A DNA stretch of 64,000 nucleotides. Source: Bacteroidota bacterium (GTDB lineage: Bacteria > Bacteroidota > Bacteroidia > UKL13-3). Shown piece after piece: positions 17,345 to 26,729 of the stretch. Position 1 is the first letter of the stretch. Each line of letters begins with the position of its first letter. The translations under genes and the position numbers were made by a program. The stretch covers positions 1 through 64,000 of the forward strand of contig CANHVU010000012.1 of assembly GCA_947464275.1 (NCBI GenBank). The letters run 5' to 3'. Below the pieces are notes generated by a model. That model worked only from the letters and a program-made list of their open reading frames with translations, was not told the DNA's origin and searched no databases.

Positions 17345-20300
17345 ATGAAAAGAAATTTACTAGGTTTACTATTATTGGTTTTTGTTATTCAGTTGAAGGC
17401 TCAAATGGTTGGCGATACCATAAAAGTTAAAACATTTCATTATGGAAGTGCAACTCGAGATACCTTTATACAGTTTCCTTCTGGAGACTTAACTTACGAG
17501 AAAATAATTATGAAATACAATATGCGTTGTAAAAATGCATTGATTTCAAATGGTACTGATAGAAATTTAGGATGTGGCGAGTGGGATTATAGCTGCAATA
17601 CATATATTGTTGATTCCAATAAAGTTGAAGAGGTAACTGCTACTCAACCTAATTACGTGATAGCTAATTTTACAGGAACCAATTTTAAATATACCTCTAA
17701 AACTCCTTACGATTACTATAATTATACCCAACAAAAGGTTAGTGTCAATAATATTACAGCTGATAATCAATTTGGAGTAGCTGCAGGTAATGTGCCAATT
17801 GATTATTTGTTAAAAGCTAACGAACGTTCAGGTAAGTCACAGATTTTATACCGTGCTTCGGAACTTTTGATGGCTGGTTTAACTGCAGGTAATATTGATG
17901 GATTAACACTAAATGTTGGTAATAATGGAGGCAAGGCTGGTTTCTTAAAAATTAAAATTAAAGGAACTCAAGTTAATTTCTTAAATTCAAAAACACCTAA
18001 TTTAACTGGATTTACTGAGGTTTTGAATGAAGATTACGAATTTATAAATGGCATTAACACCATCAGGTTTAAAAAATCATTTGTTTGGGATGGGATACAA
18101 AATTTAATAATTGAATATTCATATACTAATACAGTTCCAAGCAACCCAATTCAATTGATAGGAACTAGCGATTCATTAACGGTTGGTTTATATGCAAATA
18201 ATAATTACGCATTAGATTTAATGAACCAAGGTTTGGTTAAATTGGATGCATCTAATTTTGCTGAATTAAGTAAAGAATTAACAATATCCTTTTGGGCTTT
18301 TGGCAATGCTAGTTCAGTGCCAATTACCACTTCCATCTTATATGGTTTTGGTACAAATTTAAACGAAAGACAATTAAACATTCATTTGCCTCATTCTAGT
18401 AATAATGTCTATTTTGATTGTGGTTATGCAGCTGGAGGATATGATAGAATAAATAAAATAGCTACTGCTGATGAGCAAGGTGGAAAGTGGAACCATTGGA
18501 CGTTTACAAAAAATGCCACAACTGGAAATATGAAGATATTTTTAAATGGCGCATTGTGGTTTTCTGGAACAGGTAAAACCAAAGCTATTTCAATTTTGAA
18601 TTTGTTATTAGGTAAAGATCAAGCCAATGGTAGTAATTATAAAGGTAAAATTAACGAATTAGCAATCTGGAAAAAAGAAATGCCAGATTCGTTAATTTTA
18701 GGTTGGATGAATAAGCCGTTAAATTCTACTCATCCATTGTACAATCACCTTTTATCTTATTATCCTTTTAATGAAGGAACAGGTTTAAATGTGGTTAATA
18801 AAATTACTAACAATACTTTATTGGGCGAAAACTTAAAATGGACTTACGATAGAGGTGAAAATTTGAATCGTACTTTTTTTGAAACTAATTTGAGACCTAG
18901 TATTCAGTTTTTAAGAAGCAGTTACTCATTGTCAGTTCAAAATGTGGTAGTAAAAGATTCTATTGCAAAAAACACTGCTACCATTCAAAAATACAGAATA
19001 GCATCGAAAGCGGGAGTCTTCCCTTTAGCGAGCGATATAGTAATACTTGATACTACTTATGCTAATTATTACGAAGCCTCCATTTCAAAAATATATAATG
19101 GTGATAGCGGAACTGTTACAAGTAGTTTACCTATAACAAGTGAAGGTGAATTTGTAATTTCAAATTTAAATTATATCAATAGATATCCATTTTATAATGA
19201 AATAATGTCATTTGTTACACCATATGGCATTGGTTTAGATTTAGGAGTTAATGGTAAAAATTGGTATTTTGACGTAAGTGATTTTGCTCCATTATTAAAG
19301 GGAAATAAGCGTATATTAATGACTTTGGGAGGGCAAAATCAAGAACAAAATGATGTTGAGTTTTGGTTTATTGTAGGCACCCCAGTAAGAAATGTTTTGG
19401 AGTTTAATCAACTTTGGCAAGGAACCAACAGATTGGGAGCTGCAGTAATTGCTACCATTAACAATGATACTAAGTTTCCACCTATAAATGTTCCAATTTT
19501 AAATAATGGAAAATCATTTAAAATACGCTCATCAATAACTGGACATGGAGCAGAAGGTGAATTTGAAAGCAATGGAGGACCAATTAATCACAAACTAAAA
19601 ATTAATAATGTAGAAAAATTCAATTGGAGTATTTTACAAGAATGTGCTTCAAATCCAGTATTTCCCCAAGGCGGAACCTGGATTTATGATAGACAAGGTT
19701 GGTGTCCGGGTGAAAGTTCATTATTAAAAGAACATAATATTACCTCAATGGTTACTCCTGGTACTACTGTTAATTTTGATTACAATACCTCTTTTCCAAG
19801 TAACTCAAATGGAGAGTACAAATACCAAGTAGCACACCAGTTGGTTACCTATGGCGAGCCTAACTTTAACCTTGATGCACGAATAATTGATGTATTAAAT
19901 CCTAGCGATAAAATTATTAATGCACGAAATAATCCAGTTTGTTCAATGCCAAATATGGTAGTTCAAAACACGGGTTCTACCAATATTACGAAACTAGAAA
20001 TTAGTTATTGGATAAATAATGCTACTTCTAAGCAAAGCTATACTTGGATAGGTAATCTAAACTTTTTAGATACAGCATCTATTTCGTTGCCAATTGGTAC
20101 TTTATGGAACAATGGCTTGCAGGCAAAAGACAATAAATTTTATGCTCAAATAATAAAAGTAAATAATATGGCTGATGATTATTTAGGCAATAATTTATAT
20201 CAATCACCATTTAACAAACCAGAAGTAGTTACTAGCAGTTTTATAATTGAATTAAGAACAAATAATAATCCTTCTGAAAATTCGTACAGCTTACTTGATG

Positions 20301-20809
20301 AGAATGGTTTTTTAGTTGATTTTAAAGTTTTTGACAAACCAAATACTGTTTATTCAACAACTTATAATTTAGGTGGATGTTATACCTTAGTAGTTAACGA
20401 TGAAGGGCATGATGGTCTTTCATTTTGGGCTAATTCTGCTCAAGGTACAGGTTATGTTAGAGTAAAGAAATCTACAGGAGCAGTAATTAAAACTTTACAG
20501 CCTGATTTTGGAAGTGGAATAGCTTATGGATTTACCACCAATTGGACCTTGAACAATGAAGAATATTCACTAGATAAAGTTATTAATTTGTATCCAAATC
20601 CGACCTCAGAAAAGTTTATTTTAGAAGGTGAGGAACTACAAAACTCCACAATAAGGATTTACGATGTGATTGGTAAAAACATTACGCTACCAAATAGTTT
20701 TTATAAAAATACAATAGAGTTTAATAGTTCATCTTTACCAAAAGGAGTTTATTTTGTAGAAATAGTTAAAGGTGAAAATAAAACTGTAAAATCACTGGTT
20801 ATCCAATAA
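17345..20809 (+). CDS. PNGase F-like secreted protein with LamG domain and T9SS sorting domain
   Basis: PNGase F removes N-glycans from proteins by cleaving the asparagine amide. This 1154-residue protein has a signal peptide (1-20) and an N-terminal module with YEKIIMKYNMRCKN and CGEWDYSCNTYIVD. A LamG/concanavalin-like region follows (about 296-450: ISFWAFGN, WNHWTFTKNATTGNMKIFLNGAL, INELAIWKKEM). A PNGase F C-domain-like region lies at about 630-830 (ITGHGAEGEFESNG, INHKLKINN, QGGTWIYDRQGWCPG). The last 75 residues are a T9SS type A domain (INLYPNPTSEKFIL to GVYFVEIVKGENKTVKSLVIQ). The LamG region would sit between the two amidase halves. It is probably exported to the surface to act on glycoproteins or to bind glycans; activity cannot be judged without aligning the catalytic acids. 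Confidence 0.82.
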   Translation: MKRNLLGLLLLVFVIQLKAQMVGDTIKVKTFHYGSATRDTFIQFPSGDLTYEKIIMKYNMRCKNALISNGTDRNLGCGEWDYSCNTYIVDSNKVEEVTATQPNYVIANFTGTNFKYTSKTPYDYYNYTQQKVSVNNITADNQFGVAAGNVPIDYLLKANERSGKSQILYRASELLMAGLTAGNIDGLTLNVGNNGGKAGFLKIKIKGTQVNFLNSKTPNLTGFTEVLNEDYEFINGINTIRFKKSFVWDGIQNLIIEYSYTNTVPSNPIQLIGTSDSLTVGLYANNNYALDLMNQGLVKLDASNFAELSKELTISFWAFGNASSVPITTSILYGFGTNLNERQLNIHLPHSSNNVYFDCGYAAGGYDRINKIATADEQGGKWNHWTFTKNATTGNMKIFLNGALWFSGTGKTKAISILNLLLGKDQANGSNYKGKINELAIWKKEMPDSLILGWMNKPLNSTHPLYNHLLSYYPFNEGTGLNVVNKITNNTLLGENLKWTYDRGENLNRTFFETNLRPSIQFLRSSYSLSVQNVVVKDSIAKNTATIQKYRIASKAGVFPLASDIVILDTTYANYYEASISKIYNGDSGTVTSSLPITSEGEFVISNLNYINRYPFYNEIMSFVTPYGIGLDLGVNGKNWYFDVSDFAPLLKGNKRILMTLGGQNQEQNDVEFWFIVGTPVRNVLEFNQLWQGTNRLGAAVIATINNDTKFPPINVPILNNGKSFKIRSSITGHGAEGEFESNGGPINHKLKINNVEKFNWSILQECASNPVFPQGGTWIYDRQGWCPGESSLLKEHNITSMVTPGTTVNFDYNTSFPSNSNGEYKYQVAHQLVTYGEPNFNLDARIIDVLNPSDKIINARNNPVCSMPNMVVQNTGSTNITKLEISYWINNATSKQSYTWIGNLNFLDTASISLPIGTLWNNGLQAKDNKFYAQIIKVNNMADDYLGNNLYQSPFNKPEVVTSSFIIELRTNNNPSENSYSLLDENGFLVDFKVFDKPNTVYSTTYNLGGCYTLVVNDEGHDGLSFWANSAQGTGYVRVKKSTGAVIKTLQPDFGSGIAYGFTTNWTLNNEEYSLDKVINLYPNPTSEKFILEGEELQNSTIRIYDVIGKNITLPNSFYKNTIEFNSSSLPKGVYFVEIVKGENKTVKSLVIQ

Positions 20810-20832
20810 ACACTGCTCATTGCGACATTTTT

Positions 20833-20866
20833 AAAAGGCTGTGAATAAAAATCACGGCCTTTTTTT
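20833..20866 (+). terminator. Rho-independent terminator
   Basis: AAAAGGCTGTGA and TCACGGCCTTTT form a 12-bp stem with one T-G wobble and a 7-nt loop, followed by more T. Confidence 0.85.
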
Positions 20867-20962
20867 GTTAATACTTTTGTTATCAACAGATTAAATCTAA
20901 CAAAAATGTTCTATTTTATATAATTATTGCCTTATTTTGTAAATCCTAATAAGTTTATTATC

Positions 20963-21976
20963 ATGAAAATAATTCAATTAAAATTTATTTTAGAACAACT
21001 TACCTTTGATTTAATTGGAAAAGATTCTTACAGAGGTGTTACCTTAACTTATGCTTGGTTAGCTAATCAATTCGGACACATGGCTTTAGGGTTTATTCCT
21101 ACTGTTTTAATTTACCAAATTGTAAAGCAATATTCAAAATCGAATCATTTGAATATGATAATTGCCACTTGTGTTACCACATTTTGGTTTTCGTTTGAAA
21201 TTTATAATGTGGTACAACCAATTTTTTTTAAAAATACCCAAGCCTATAATTTTAAACCTGATTTGTACAATGTTATTTTTGATACCTTAACCGATATTTG
21301 TTTTTTTGCAATTGGGGCTTTTTTAGCAGGGTTGTCTATTAGGTTAAATCAATCTCTCATTATTGTAAATGCCATACTTTTGTTAACTGTAATTTATCCT
21401 TCTTATTATTGGTACACCACGAAAATGTATCAGCAAGAGGCTAAATTTCCATTTCAATTAAGACTTAGCCAATGGAAAACTAATCTTGATGAAAACAGTA
21501 AAAATGTGATAAATAATTTTGTAAATAATACCAATAAAGGACATCACTTATTGGTATTTGGAAATTATAAAAGTGGCAAAACTAGCTTAAGCGTAGCTAT
21601 TGCTAATGAACAATCCATAAAACATAAAAAATCGCTTTACACATCTGCTACTAAGTTTTATAATTTACTTTATGAACCTAATCCAACAGAAAATGATTTA
21701 AAAATAAATAACTTATGGGGATGGAGAAACACTGACTATTTGATCATTGACGATATCAATCCAAGCATTAAAATAAATGGAGTGTATGTAGAGCCACACA
21801 CTTTTTTTAATTTATTAAACAATAATCAATTTGGAAAAGAAAATTTAAATGCACTTCAAAATACCAATATCATTTGGGTATTAGGTGCAAATAATAGTGA
21901 TTGTTGTGATTGGGAGCAATTACTTATTTCTTTAGGTATTCCCAAAGAAAAGATTTCTCAACTGATGCTCTCTTAA
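20963..21976 (+). CDS. Membrane protein with C-terminal P-loop ATPase domain
   Basis: The 337 residues divide in two. Residues 1-165 have four hydrophobic segments (ANQFGHMALGFIPTVLIYQIV; MIIATCVTTFWFSFEIYNVV; DICFFAIGAFLAGLSIRL; LIIVNAILLLTVIYPSYYW). Residues 175-337 form a soluble NTPase domain with Walker A GNYKSGKTS (200-208) and Walker B YLIIDDIN (Asp262/263 region), reminiscent of DnaC/IstB-type AAA+ ATPases. I do not know a named family with this combination. The frame extends upstream to a TTG, but the ATG at 20963 is the natural start. It sits between a terminator and the ABC-2 permease gene, 208 nt ahead of the latter. Function unknown; nothing marks it as a transporter ATPase (no LSGGQ). 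Confidence 0.75.
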   Translation: MKIIQLKFILEQLTFDLIGKDSYRGVTLTYAWLANQFGHMALGFIPTVLIYQIVKQYSKSNHLNMIIATCVTTFWFSFEIYNVVQPIFFKNTQAYNFKPDLYNVIFDTLTDICFFAIGAFLAGLSIRLNQSLIIVNAILLLTVIYPSYYWYTTKMYQQEAKFPFQLRLSQWKTNLDENSKNVINNFVNNTNKGHHLLVFGNYKSGKTSLSVAIANEQSIKHKKSLYTSATKFYNLLYEPNPTENDLKINNLWGWRNTDYLIIDDINPSIKINGVYVEPHTFFNLLNNNQFGKENLNALQNTNIIWVLGANNSDCCDWEQLLISLGIPKEKISQLMLS

Positions 21977-22155
21977 GTAAAATTGAATGATAATTTGGAA
22001 TGATAAGTACTAAATTTAACTACGCTTAAGTTCTACAGTTGGCTTGTAATTTTGAAATTCCTCATTTTAAATATTTAGTTTATATGCAAACCTTTTCATA
22101 CTTAAATTTTTTACAAACGGCAAAAATTGAATGTTAGTTTTAAGTATCATGTTGT

Positions 22156-22163
22156 TATGTTTG
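22156..22163 (+). promoter_or_regulatory. -7 promoter element (TATGTTTG)
   Basis: Exact TAnnTTTG match 22 nt before the ABC permease ATG; the -33 position shows TTA rather than TTG. Confidence 0.45.
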
Positions 22164-22184
22164 TAGCCTATTAATCGTATTGTT

Positions 22185-23510
22185 ATGAATAAAATTTTAT
22201 TAATATTAAAACGTGAGTTTTTAACCCGAGTTAAGAAAAAATCATTCTTAATTATGACCATTCTGTCACCATTATTAATTGTATTCTTTTATGGTATTAC
22301 AATTTATTTTACTGTAAATGGTCCAGGAAATGAAGAGGTGAAAACGGTTTTTGTAAATGATAATAGTGGGTTAATTGCCAATAAATTAAGCAACAATAAA
22401 ATATTTACTTTTGAATACGGAACATTAGTCAATAGTTCACCCGCTGAATTTTTAAAAAATAACGCCAACTATTATGCCTTATTACAAATTCCAGATTCAT
22501 TTGGTTTAAATAATACCACTGGCATCAAGTTTTTAGCAGTTGATCAACCAAGTATTTCGCAGATAGACTACATAGAAAATGAAATAGAAAAGTATGTTAA
22601 AAATGAACAATTAAGTAATTATAAAATAGACCAAAGCATCATTGATAAAATAAATGAAACTAAAGTAAAATTAAGTACAGTAAAATTAAATTTAGAGAAT
22701 GAGTTAGAAGAAAAAAGTAACTCAGGAGCAGCCACTGCATTGGGAATGGGAGGTGCTTTACTCATTTATTTGTTTATATTTTTATACGGTGTAATGGTAA
22801 TGAAAGGTATCATTGAGGAAAAAACTAACCGCATTGTAGAAATTATCATTTCCTCGGTTAGGCCATTTCAATTAATGATGGGAAAAATACTAGGAATAGC
22901 AAGTGTTGGTTTACTTCAATTTATAATTTGGGTAACTTTAATTTTATTAGCTATGCCAATAGTAAGTAATTTATTAATGGGTGATAAAGTGCAAGAAATG
23001 GCTAATGTGGCTGCTAACATGCCCAATACCATGCCTGCCAAAGCTATAAGCGGGAATGCTTTTTTAGATGGATTGATGTCATTTAATTATCCTTATTTAA
23101 TAGGCGTATTTGTGTTTTATTTCATCACTGGATATTTGTTTTACGGAGCTTTATTTGCTGCCATTGGTAGCGCTGTTGATAATGAAACCGATACACAACA
23201 ATTTATGTTACCAGTTACCATGCCACTTGTTTTTTCAATAGCCTTGGCGCAAGGATTGGTATTAAATGCACCTAATGGAGCTGCGGCCTTTTGGTTATCT
23301 ATCATTCCATTTACATCACCGGTTGTAATGATGATAAGGCTACCTTTTGGAGTGCCCACTTGGGAGTTAGCACTTTCCATGGCTTTAATGATTTGTGGTT
23401 TTATGTTCACCGTATGGTTGGCATCACGAATTTACCGCATTGGAATTTTAACCTTTGGTAAAAAACCTACTTATAAAGAAATTTGGAAGTGGATAAAAAT
23501 GAGTAATTAA
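22185..23510 (+). CDS. ABC-2 type transporter permease (NatB/YhaP-like)
   Basis: The 441-residue protein starts with the typical ILKREFLTRVKKKSFLIMTILSPLLIV of ABC-2 permeases. A large extracytoplasmic domain follows (about 45-175), then five or six membrane helices after the stretch ATALGMGGALLIYLFIFLYGVMVMKGIIEEKTNRIVEIIISSVRPFQLMMGKILG, which contains the conserved EEKxxRIxEx(I)xSSVxPxxLMxGKxLG motif. Such proteins pair with a NatA-type ATPase to export small molecules or ions. The ATPase gene is usually just upstream, but here the upstream gene is not an ABC ATPase. It is followed after 7 nt by an MFS exporter, suggesting a small transport operon. Confidence 0.9.
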   Translation: MNKILLILKREFLTRVKKKSFLIMTILSPLLIVFFYGITIYFTVNGPGNEEVKTVFVNDNSGLIANKLSNNKIFTFEYGTLVNSSPAEFLKNNANYYALLQIPDSFGLNNTTGIKFLAVDQPSISQIDYIENEIEKYVKNEQLSNYKIDQSIIDKINETKVKLSTVKLNLENELEEKSNSGAATALGMGGALLIYLFIFLYGVMVMKGIIEEKTNRIVEIIISSVRPFQLMMGKILGIASVGLLQFIIWVTLILLAMPIVSNLLMGDKVQEMANVAANMPNTMPAKAISGNAFLDGLMSFNYPYLIGVFVFYFITGYLFYGALFAAIGSAVDNETDTQQFMLPVTMPLVFSIALAQGLVLNAPNGAAAFWLSIIPFTSPVVMMIRLPFGVPTWELALSMALMICGFMFTVWLASRIYRIGILTFGKKPTYKEIWKWIKMSN

Positions 23511-23517
23511 AAACAAA

Positions 23518-24732
23518 ATGACACAAACGCACCCTTTGCAAATAAACAATTATAGAAATTTTATTTTCACAAGATTTTTTTTAACACTTGCTTACCAAAT
23601 AGTAGAGGTAGTAATTGGGTGGCATATTTATAAATTAACAAACGATGTATTGGCTTTAGGTTTAATTGGTTTAGCCGAAGCCGTTCCTGCTATTAGTATT
23701 GCCTTGTTTGCTGGTCATGTGGCTGATAAGCACAATCGAAAAAAAATAATGCAATTCAGTATGCTAGCCATGTTGCTAGGCGCAATTGGATTATTAATAG
23801 TTACTTCTGTTTCCTTTCCTATTGCTCTACAAGTAAATGCCATTTATTTATTAATTATGCTTATTGGTTTGGGACGTGGATTTTATGCACCCGCAGGTCA
23901 GTCCATTTTAAATCAGTTGGTAAGTAAAGAGCAGTTAGTAAAAGGAAGTACTATTTACAGTACCACTTGGCAAATTGCTTCAATTGCAGGGCCTGCAAGT
24001 GCTGGTTTTTTATATAATTTAGCAGGTATTACCAATAGTTTTTTAGTTATTGTGGTATTGTTTACAATAGCTTTTACTTTTTTAAGTTTAATAAAAGTTA
24101 GCAAGCATCAAGTAGAAATGAAGAAGCAATCTATTTGGTTAAACCTAGCCGAAGGCATAAAATATGTATTTAATAATAAAATTATTTTAGGAGCCTTATC
24201 ACTCGATTTGTTTTCAGTATTATTTGGTGGAGCAGTGGCTTTATTACCTGCTTTTGCTGATGAAATATTAAATGTAGGTGCAACTGGTTTAGGTTATTTG
24301 CGAGCAGCTCCTGCGCTAGGCGCTAGTTTAACCATGATAGCATTTTCATTTTATGGTAGTTTTAAACATCCTGGACAAACATTAATAATAGTAGTAGCAG
24401 CATTTGGTGGCTGCATGATTGGTTTTGGGTTAAGCACTAATTTTTATGTAAGTTTAATTTTACTATTTTTAAGTGGAGCCTTTGATAGTATAAGTGTAAT
24501 TATAAGAGGTGCCATCATGCAAATTTTTGTACCCGATAATATGCGCGGACGTGTTTCATCAATCAATACAATTTTTATAGGAAGCTCAAATGAAATTGGC
24601 GCTTTTGAAAGTGGTGTTGCTGCACGTTTATTAGGAATAGCACCCTCAGTTGTTTTTGGAGGAACTGCTACATTAATAATTGTTTTAATAGCTCAAATGA
24701 AAGCTAAAACGTTGAAAAAAATGGAGTTTTAA
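23518..24732 (+). CDS. MFS transporter (MFS_3/EntS-like)
   Basis: The 404-residue protein has about 12 transmembrane helices and the MFS motif GHVADKHNRKKIM between helices 2 and 3. FTRFFLTLAYQIVEVVIGWHIYKLTNDVLALGLIGLAEAVPAI resembles the N-terminus of EntS-type drug or siderophore exporters, and RGRVSSINTIFIGSSNEIGAFESGVAARLLG matches the late conserved loop (usually RGRVSSVNxxFIGxSNELGxFESG). It probably expels small molecules with proton exchange. It is 7 nt downstream of the ABC-2 permease, so both are likely read together, and a terminator follows. Confidence 0.9.
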   Translation: MTQTHPLQINNYRNFIFTRFFLTLAYQIVEVVIGWHIYKLTNDVLALGLIGLAEAVPAISIALFAGHVADKHNRKKIMQFSMLAMLLGAIGLLIVTSVSFPIALQVNAIYLLIMLIGLGRGFYAPAGQSILNQLVSKEQLVKGSTIYSTTWQIASIAGPASAGFLYNLAGITNSFLVIVVLFTIAFTFLSLIKVSKHQVEMKKQSIWLNLAEGIKYVFNNKIILGALSLDLFSVLFGGAVALLPAFADEILNVGATGLGYLRAAPALGASLTMIAFSFYGSFKHPGQTLIIVVAAFGGCMIGFGLSTNFYVSLILLFLSGAFDSISVIIRGAIMQIFVPDNMRGRVSSINTIFIGSSNEIGAFESGVAARLLGIAPSVVFGGTATLIIVLIAQMKAKTLKKMEF

Positions 24733-24784
24733 GCGAAGAAAATCTAATGGTTTTTATGATTGACTTGGGTACTAAAAACAAAAT

Positions 24785-24818
24785 AGGCTGCCCCATACAT
24801 TGAGACAGCCTCTTTTTT
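24785..24818. terminator. Terminator between convergent MFS and aldehyde dehydrogenase genes
   Basis: AGGCTG and CAGCCT form the outer stem. On minus-strand RNA the inner bases extend it by G-U pairs to about nine pairs. T-runs follow on both strands. Confidence 0.7.
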
Positions 24819-24844
24819 AAATTATTTTTTGAAATGGTTTTATA

Positions 24845-26509
24845 TTACATATATCTATTTCCTACCCATACAAAACGTTTGCTCACAAACTCTGCATTGG
24901 TAAAACTAGCGTTTCCTGCAGGGTTTCCGCCAGTTAAATGGAAATCGCTAAAGGCAGCATGAGAGTTAATAAATCCAGCACCTGTAAAGTTAAATGTAAC
25001 AGGAACAAAAGCTTCGTTCATTTCTTCTGCTATCATTTCTTTAGTAGCTTGATTGGTAGTGTATGCACCACAAGTTAAAGCGCCTTTTTCCATTACCAAT
25101 GCTTTACACAATTCCAACGAATCTTCAACCGAATCGGTTTTTACTATAAATAATACCGGGCCAAAGCACTCTCGGTTGTAAATATCTTTTTGGCTTTTAT
25201 TTACTTCTATTACCACAGGAGTAGCAATACGAGCATCTGCAAACTCTTCGTTTTTAATGGCTTTGGTATCTAAAACTAAATTACCACCTAAGTTTTTTGC
25301 TTCATTTGTTCTTTTGTATGTAGCTTCTGCTTGAATTGCTCCTAGCGTTCCTGGGCCTGCTTTTGGATTATCAACTAAACCTGTTATGGCAGCTGCAATT
25401 CCTTTTACTACATCATCATAACTTACTAAACCGTTTGCGGTTTCAACACCATTTTTACTTACAAAAATATTTTGTGGAGCAGTACACATTTGTCCGCTAT
25501 ATAAACTTGCTGAAAATGCAATATTGGCTAATACTGGTTGCAAATCGTTAACAGAATCTAAAATCATGCTGTTAACACCTGCTTTTTCAGTAAAAGTTAA
25601 TTTTGGCAAACTTTCTACATAGTTACCAAACTCTGAACTACCAGTAAAATCTACCATTTTAATAGTATTGTTTTCTGCTAACTGTTTGGTAATTGGGTTT
25701 GCTGAACTATCTGCAGCTAATTGCACAATATTGGCATCAAAACCGTTTTCGGCTAACACATTTTGAATTTCTTCAATAACAATTGCTATTGGTAAAATAG
25801 CTTTTGGATGAGGTTTAACAATACATGTATTTCCTGTAATTAAGGTTGCATACAAACCTGGAACAGTGTTCCAAATAGGGAAGGTAGAACAGCCAATTAC
25901 TAAGCCTACACCTTTAGCTACAGGTTTAAAATCTTTGTTTACTTTTAAATCAAACTTACCAAAGTTTTTTACCCATTCTACTTGCTCAGGGTAACGAGTT
26001 AACTCTTGATAACCCGCTGCTATTGCTTCTAAAGCTCTGTCGTTGGCATGTGGTCCACTGGCTTGAAAACTCATCATATAAGCTTGCCCTGTGGTATGCA
26101 TAGTAGCATAAGCTATATCAAAGAAACGAGCGCTGATTTTTTCTAATGTTTCAATTAAAATACCTGCACGTGTGTTTGCATTGGTTTTGCTCCAACTTTT
26201 TTGTGCAGTGTTAGCATTGTTAATTAATGTATCAACTGAAAAAATAGGATATTTTACACCAACACCTACTTGTAAAAAAGGTGAAATTTCTTCGCCATGC
26301 CAAGCAGTTTCGCCAGTTTGTTTTAAACCTTTAAAATCGTTATTCATGGTGGTGCTAATCCAAGCTTTTGCTTTTGCATCTGCATCTTCGGCATAAGCCT
26401 TAGGATTTTCGGGATATGGAGTATAATAAGTACGCTCGGCCAATGCTTTAACAGCAGTGCTTAAAGTATTTTGGTGTTTTTCAAAAAGGTTCATAGTTTG
26501 ATTTGTCAT
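24845..26509 (-). CDS. paaN: PaaN-type aldehyde dehydrogenase
   Basis: The 554-residue protein belongs to the aldehyde dehydrogenase superfamily. It resembles the shorter PaaN type linked to phenylacetate breakdown, without the hydratase domain of PaaZ. Seen features: nucleotide-binding region VIGCSTFPIWNTVPGLYATLITGNTCIVKPHPKA, MVDFTGSSEFGNYVE, the catalytic Cys342 in SGQMCTAPQNIF, and IYNRECFGPVLFIVKT. It would oxidise an aldehyde or semialdehyde with NAD(P)+. No other paa gene lies in the window, so the pathway link depends on family assignment only. ATG at 26509 is taken as start; an ATG five codons later is also possible. Confidence 0.83.
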   Translation of the reverse strand: MTNQTMNLFEKHQNTLSTAVKALAERTYYTPYPENPKAYAEDADAKAKAWISTTMNNDFKGLKQTGETAWHGEEISPFLQVGVGVKYPIFSVDTLINNANTAQKSWSKTNANTRAGILIETLEKISARFFDIAYATMHTTGQAYMMSFQASGPHANDRALEAIAAGYQELTRYPEQVEWVKNFGKFDLKVNKDFKPVAKGVGLVIGCSTFPIWNTVPGLYATLITGNTCIVKPHPKAILPIAIVIEEIQNVLAENGFDANIVQLAADSSANPITKQLAENNTIKMVDFTGSSEFGNYVESLPKLTFTEKAGVNSMILDSVNDLQPVLANIAFSASLYSGQMCTAPQNIFVSKNGVETANGLVSYDDVVKGIAAAITGLVDNPKAGPGTLGAIQAEATYKRTNEAKNLGGNLVLDTKAIKNEEFADARIATPVVIEVNKSQKDIYNRECFGPVLFIVKTDSVEDSLELCKALVMEKGALTCGAYTTNQATKEMIAEEMNEAFVPVTFNFTGAGFINSHAAFSDFHLTGGNPAGNASFTNAEFVSKRFVWVGNRYM

Positions 26510-26729
26510 AATTCAGCAAAAATAGGTTTGAATCTTAAATTCGCAAGTAAAGAATTTCGTGGGATAGTTATTGTTTAAATTTGCCCTAAATTTATATCCT
26601 AATTTATGATAACAAAAGTTTGAACCGTAAAAAACTACGTTTTAGTATTATTTATTGTTGGTTGAATATTGATAAGGTGAATTTAGTTAAATTCATTTTC
26701 ATTTTTGTGCCATAATTATTTACAAAACA
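26510..26729. other. Divergent intergenic region between paaN and the TonB receptor
   Basis: 220 nt that must hold two divergent promoters. CATTTTTG at 26700-26707 is one mismatch from the TAnnTTTG consensus and lies 23 nt before the receptor gene; nothing else stands out. Confidence 0.35.

Noticed and set aside
20963..21976. ATPase partner of the ABC-2 permease
   Set aside because: The P-loop domain lacks the ABC signature and the gene has four membrane helices; it is separated by 208 nt and a promoter element.
26510..26729. tRNA or riboswitch in the paaN-receptor spacer
   Set aside because: No cloverleaf, TTCGA loop or long conserved stem was found here or in the other spacers.
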